This document shows, in pieces, positions 6,085-8,627 of a stretch of DNA of 8,627 nt. The notes under the pieces were generated by a model. It saw only the letters and a list, made by a program, of their open reading frames with translations. It ran no database searches and was not told where the DNA came from. This DNA comes from Betaproteobacteria bacterium. Its GTDB lineage: Bacteria; Pseudomonadota; Gammaproteobacteria; Burkholderiales; SG8-41. The stretch covers positions 1-8,627 of the forward strand of contig JAQGNC010000080.1 in assembly GCA_028292065.1 (NCBI GenBank), read 5' to 3'. The translations under genes were made by a program, and so were the position numbers. The first letter of the stretch is position 1. Each line of letters begins with the position of its first letter.

Positions 6085-7179
6085 ATGAAAATCACCGGTC
6101 TTGAAACCCGCATCGTCAAGCTGCCGCTCGACGAGCCGCTCGCTGACGGCGCAATCACGCCCGGCGCGACGCAGACATTCGTGACGTTGCGCCTGCGCAC
6201 CGACGAAGGCGTCGAAGGCATCGGCATCACCTTCTTCGGCGGCGGCGCGATGAGCGCGGCGCTCAAGGCCGCGATCGACGGTCTGGGCGCGCTCACGGTC
6301 GGCGAGAACCCGATGTTCATCGAGTTCATCGTGCAGAAGCTTCGCGCGGCGGCGTCGCCGAGCGGCCCCGGCGGCATATTCACGCTCGCGCTCTCCGCGA
6401 TCGACATCGCGCTGTGGGACATCCGCGGCAAGGTGCTCGACCAGCCGCTGGCGACGCTGCTCGGCGGTTTCCGCGACAAGGTCCCCACGTATGCGAGCGG
6501 CGCGCTGATGCGCGGCTTTTCGCTGTCGCACGTCGAGAAAGCGGCGGCGCGCCTGGTAGAGCGAGGCTTCACGCAGATGAAGACTCAGCTCGCGCTGCCG
6601 GGCGATACGAACCCGGAGAAAGAGATCGAGCGCATCCGCGTCGTGCGCAACGCGATCGGCCCCATGGTCGATCTCATGTGCGACATCAACCAGCGCTGGG
6701 ACGTGCGCCAGGCGATCTCGATCGGCAGCCGCATCGAGGAATACAACCTCTTCTGGCTCGAGGACGTGGTCGCCCACGACGACTACCCGGGCATGGCGGC
6801 CGTCGCCGACGCGCTCGCGACACCGGTCGCCGCCGGCGAATACGTCTACGGCCTCGTGCCGTTTCGTCACATGCTCGAAGCGCGCTCGATCGACATCGTG
6901 ATGGTCGACGTGCTGCGTGCGGGCGGCATCAGCCAGTGGGTCAAGATCGCGGGCATGGCCGAAGCGTTCAACCTGCCGATCGTGAACCACCTCTGCCCGG
7001 AAATTTCGGTGCACCTCGTCGCCGCGGTGCCGAACGGCCTGACCGTCGAATACATGCCGTGGTCCTCGAAGCTCTTCAGGGAAGTCCCGCAGCCGGTCAA
7101 CGGCGAGCTGACGGTCCCGGACAAGCCAGGCCTCGGCCTCGAGTTCGACGCGGATGCGCTGAAGCGCTACGGGGTGTGA
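6085..7179 (+). CDS. Enolase-superfamily protein, mandelate racemase/muconate lactonizing enzyme type
   Basis: Cytosolic Mg-dependent enzyme of 364 residues that would abstract a proton next to a carboxylate, as in acid-sugar dehydratases, racemases and cycloisomerases. The N-terminal capping domain is about 1-125 and the barrel 130-345. Metal ligands appear at D200 (MCDINQRW), E226 (WLEDVV) and E252 (AAGEYVYG). The Asp-His dyad of the mandelate racemase subgroup appears as D275 (VMVDVLRAGGIS) and H302 (VNHLCPE). On the second strand, where KxK is usual, the sequence is MKTQ (165-168), so the second lysine is Gln168. The frame is open back to 6025, but the ATG at 6085 begins the conserved MKITGLETR strand and has GAAAG about 7 bases upstream, so I prefer it. 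It transcribes away from the oxidoreductase operon after a repeat-rich gap and ahead of a palindromic element, so it may be monocistronic. An acid-sugar dehydratase role is inferred; the substrate is unknown. Confidence 0.93.
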   Translation: MKITGLETRIVKLPLDEPLADGAITPGATQTFVTLRLRTDEGVEGIGITFFGGGAMSAALKAAIDGLGALTVGENPMFIEFIVQKLRAAASPSGPGGIFTLALSAIDIALWDIRGKVLDQPLATLLGGFRDKVPTYASGALMRGFSLSHVEKAAARLVERGFTQMKTQLALPGDTNPEKEIERIRVVRNAIGPMVDLMCDINQRWDVRQAISIGSRIEEYNLFWLEDVVAHDDYPGMAAVADALATPVAAGEYVYGLVPFRHMLEARSIDIVMVDVLRAGGISQWVKIAGMAEAFNLPIVNHLCPEISVHLVAAVPNGLTVEYMPWSSKLFREVPQPVNGELTVPDKPGLGLEFDADALKRYGV

Positions 7180-7192
7180 GACAGTCCGGCAT

Positions 7193-7331
7193 CAAAGCCT
7201 CAACGCGAAGGACGCGAAGGACGCGAAGGTAAAACATTTAAAAGAGTGCGCTCAGGCGAGGTGCGCGAGTGACTGAAAGAGTTGTATTGGTTTTCCTTCG
7301 CGTCCTTTGCGTCCTTCGCGTTAAAGCTTTG
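7193..7331. repeat. 139-base palindromic element with about 42-base imperfect inverted repeats
   Basis: The left arm (7193-7235) carries three copies of a nine-base GAAGGACGC-type unit: AACGCGAAGGACGCGAAGG and its continuation to 7230. The right arm (7290-7331) is its reverse complement with few mismatches (TTT for CTC, one G to A and a single-base indel). The 54-base centre (7236-7289) has no clear coding content. It fills almost all of the 175 bases between the enolase-superfamily gene and the sirtuin gene. Its RNA would form a long hairpin, so it could end or stabilise transcripts, or be a miniature mobile element. No target-site duplication is obvious. Confidence 0.88.
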
Positions 7332-7354
7332 GCTTTGCTCTTCCAGGACTCTCC

Positions 7355-8110
7355 ATGAATTCAGGGCTGGACCACGCCCGTAAGCTGATCGACCGCGCCG
7401 AGCGCGTCGTCGTGCTGACCGGTGCGGGGATATCGACCGATTCGGGCATACCCGACTTTCGCGGGCCGCGAGGCGTGTGGACGCTCAATCCCAAAGCCGA
7501 GCGTATGTCGGACATTCGCTACTACGTCGCCGATCCCGAGGTTCGCCGCCTCTCCTGGCAGAGCCGTCTCGCGCATCCGGCGTGGACCGCGCAGCCCAAC
7601 TCGGGGCATCGCGCGCTGGTCGATCTCGAACGCAGCGGCAAGCTGCACGCGCTGGTCACACAGAACATCGACGGGCTCCACCAGCGCGCCGGCAACTCGG
7701 CTGAGGTCGTCGTCGAAGTTCACGGCAACCTGCACCAGGCGATCTGTCTCTCGTGCGGCTGGCGAGGGCCGATGCAAGGGGTGCTCGAACGCGTGCGCGC
7801 CGGCGAAGACGACCCGCCGTGCGGGACGTGCGGCGGCATCCTCAAGAGCGACACGATCTCTTTCGGCCAGCCGCTCGTGCCTGAAGTCATCGCTCGCGCG
7901 ATGAGCGCCGCGGCCGACACCGACTGCCTGCTGTGCGTCGGCACCAGCCTGCAGGTCTACCCGGTCGCCGGCGCGGTGCCGAGCGCGAAAGCCGCGGGCG
8001 CACCCGTCATCATCGTCAATGCGCAACCGACCGGCTTCGACGATATCGCCGACGTCAAGCTCACCGATCCCATCAGCGAGGTTTTGCCACGCCTATGCGC
8101 CGCTCGATAA
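7355..8110 (+). CDS. NAD-dependent protein deacylase (sirtuin, Sir2 family)
   Basis: Cytosolic enzyme that removes acyl groups from protein lysines while consuming NAD, yielding nicotinamide and O-acyl-ADP-ribose. The 251 residues match a bacterial sirtuin. TGAGIS (22-27) and IPDFRGPRGVWT (32-43) bind NAD. TQNIDGLH (102-109) is intact, His123 in VHGN (122-125) is the catalytic base, and GTSLQVYP (196-203) and IIVN (219-222) complete the Rossmann part. A zinc site is formed by C131, C134, C156 and C159. The GVWT segment resembles the SIRT6-like and actinobacterial-type members more than E. coli CobB, and the Tyr/Arg pair of desuccinylases is not evident. The ATG at 7355 has AGGA 6 bases upstream. 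Its end overlaps the start of the next receptor gene by 16 bases in another frame, so the two are probably translated as a coupled pair. It may regulate enzymes such as acyl-CoA synthetases, which is family knowledge. Confidence 0.96.
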   Translation: MNSGLDHARKLIDRAERVVVLTGAGISTDSGIPDFRGPRGVWTLNPKAERMSDIRYYVADPEVRRLSWQSRLAHPAWTAQPNSGHRALVDLERSGKLHALVTQNIDGLHQRAGNSAEVVVEVHGNLHQAICLSCGWRGPMQGVLERVRAGEDDPPCGTCGGILKSDTISFGQPLVPEVIARAMSAAADTDCLLCVGTSLQVYPVAGAVPSAKAAGAPVIIVNAQPTGFDDIADVKLTDPISEVLPRLCAAR

Positions 8111-8627
8111 CGTTCTGCTCGATCATTGCCGTCTTCGCCGCCGCTCCGGTCCACGCGCAGCAGCGCTATCCCGAGCGTCCGATCCGCCTCATCGTGCCGC
8201 AGGCACCCGGCAGCTCGTCGGACACCCTGGCGCGGATAGTGACGACCGAGCTTTCACGCCAGCTCGGGCAGCAGGTGATCGTCGACAACCGCGCCGGAGG
8301 CGCGCTGATGATCGGCATGGAGCTCGTCGCCCGCAGCGTTGCCGACGGCTACACGATCGGCTATGCGCCCATCGGCGCGCTGGCGATCAGCCCCCACCTC
8401 GTGCGCAAAGTCCCGTTCGACGTGGTGAAGGATTTCCAGCCGATCGGTCAGACCGCGAACGGCAACATGCTGCTGGCGACTTCGCCGGCGGGTCCGTTCA
8501 AAAGCGTGCGCGACGTGATCGATTACGCGAAGCAGAACCCCGGCAGGCTGTCGAACGCGTCGTCGGGCAACGGCACGCCGGGCCACGTCGGTTTCGAGCT
8601 CTTCAAGGTGATGACCGGGACACAGAT
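8095..8627 (+). CDS. Bug/TctC-family periplasmic solute-binding receptor, partial (C-terminus beyond right edge)
   Basis: Secreted receptor for a small solute, probably a carboxylate, of the tripartite tricarboxylate transporter family. There are 177 codons before the window ends, about half of the usual 320. Residues 1-21 are a signal peptide (MRRSITF, then a hydrophobic run, ending VHA-QQ). YPERPIRLIVPQAPGSSSDT (25-44), VIVDNRAGGALMIGME (61-76), ADGYTIGYAP (83-92) and the DVVKDFQPIGQT region (109-120) are family landmarks. The binding loop reads GSSSD where GGxxD is common. The ATG at 8095 lies inside the sirtuin gene, overlapping its last 16 bases. It is chosen because the signal peptide starts here and no other start precedes it; the nearest GAGG (about 8078-8081) is rather far. 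Sequence differs clearly from the receptor at 1-754, so this is a separate paralogue with its own ligand. Confidence 0.93.
   Translation, partial: MRRSITFCSIIAVFAAAPVHAQQRYPERPIRLIVPQAPGSSSDTLARIVTTELSRQLGQQVIVDNRAGGALMIGMELVARSVADGYTIGYAPIGALAISPHLVRKVPFDVVKDFQPIGQTANGNMLLATSPAGPFKSVRDVIDYAKQNPGRLSNASSGNGTPGHVGFELFKVMTGTQ

Noticed and set aside
5917..7014. Leftward open frame of 365 codons
   Set aside because: It is opposite the enolase-superfamily gene, rich in Arg, His and Asp, with no family motif.

Overview
The window is GC-rich, strongly GC3-biased bacterial DNA. Two secreted Bug/TctC-type solute-binding receptors lie at its two ends. Such receptors are massively expanded in Burkholderiales, so together with the codon bias and the dispersed intergenic repeats they point to a betaproteobacterium, probably Burkholderiales or a related environmental lineage. 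This taxonomic call is an inference. I see no rRNA, tRNA, CRISPR, transposase or phage gene.

Layout. The left half (1-4949) is a leftward series of five genes: a Gfo/Idh/MocA oxidoreductase (3861-4949), a creatininase-family amidohydrolase (3038-3844, 16 bases behind it), a di-iron sterol desaturase/fatty acid hydroxylase-like membrane protein (2072-2911), a second Gfo/Idh/MocA oxidoreductase (870-1952) and a Bug receptor that runs off the left edge (1-754). Divergent from the series is a GntR/FCD regulator (5038-5721). The 88-base divergent promoter region holds three GTATTAC/GTAATAC half-sites in register, which look like the regulator's operator. A 363-base repeat-rich gap follows (duplicated hairpin block plus a 98-base element with terminal inverted repeats). 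Next comes an enolase-superfamily (mandelate racemase/muconate lactonizing type) enzyme (6085-7179), then a 139-base palindromic element, a sirtuin (7355-8110), and a second Bug receptor overlapping the sirtuin by 16 bases and cut by the right edge (8095-8627).

How it may work together. Bug receptor, two sugar/polyol-type dehydrogenases, a cyclic-amide/amidohydrolase-fold enzyme, an acid-sugar dehydratase/racemase-like enzyme and a GntR/FCD repressor make a plausible regulated catabolic locus for a carboxylated, possibly nitrogen-containing carbohydrate or cyclic compound. No substrate can be named from sequence alone. The sterol desaturase-like gene is flanked by repeat hairpins on both sides and looks like an addition to the cluster. 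The sirtuin is probably a general protein deacylase.

The most useful observations are the three-half-site operator, an FCD regulator with no recognisable metal-binding histidines, a Gfo/Idh/MocA enzyme with Tyr at the usual catalytic His position, an enolase-superfamily enzyme with KxQ instead of KxK, and several classes of hairpin repeats between genes, one of which supplies the C-terminal tail of a protein.
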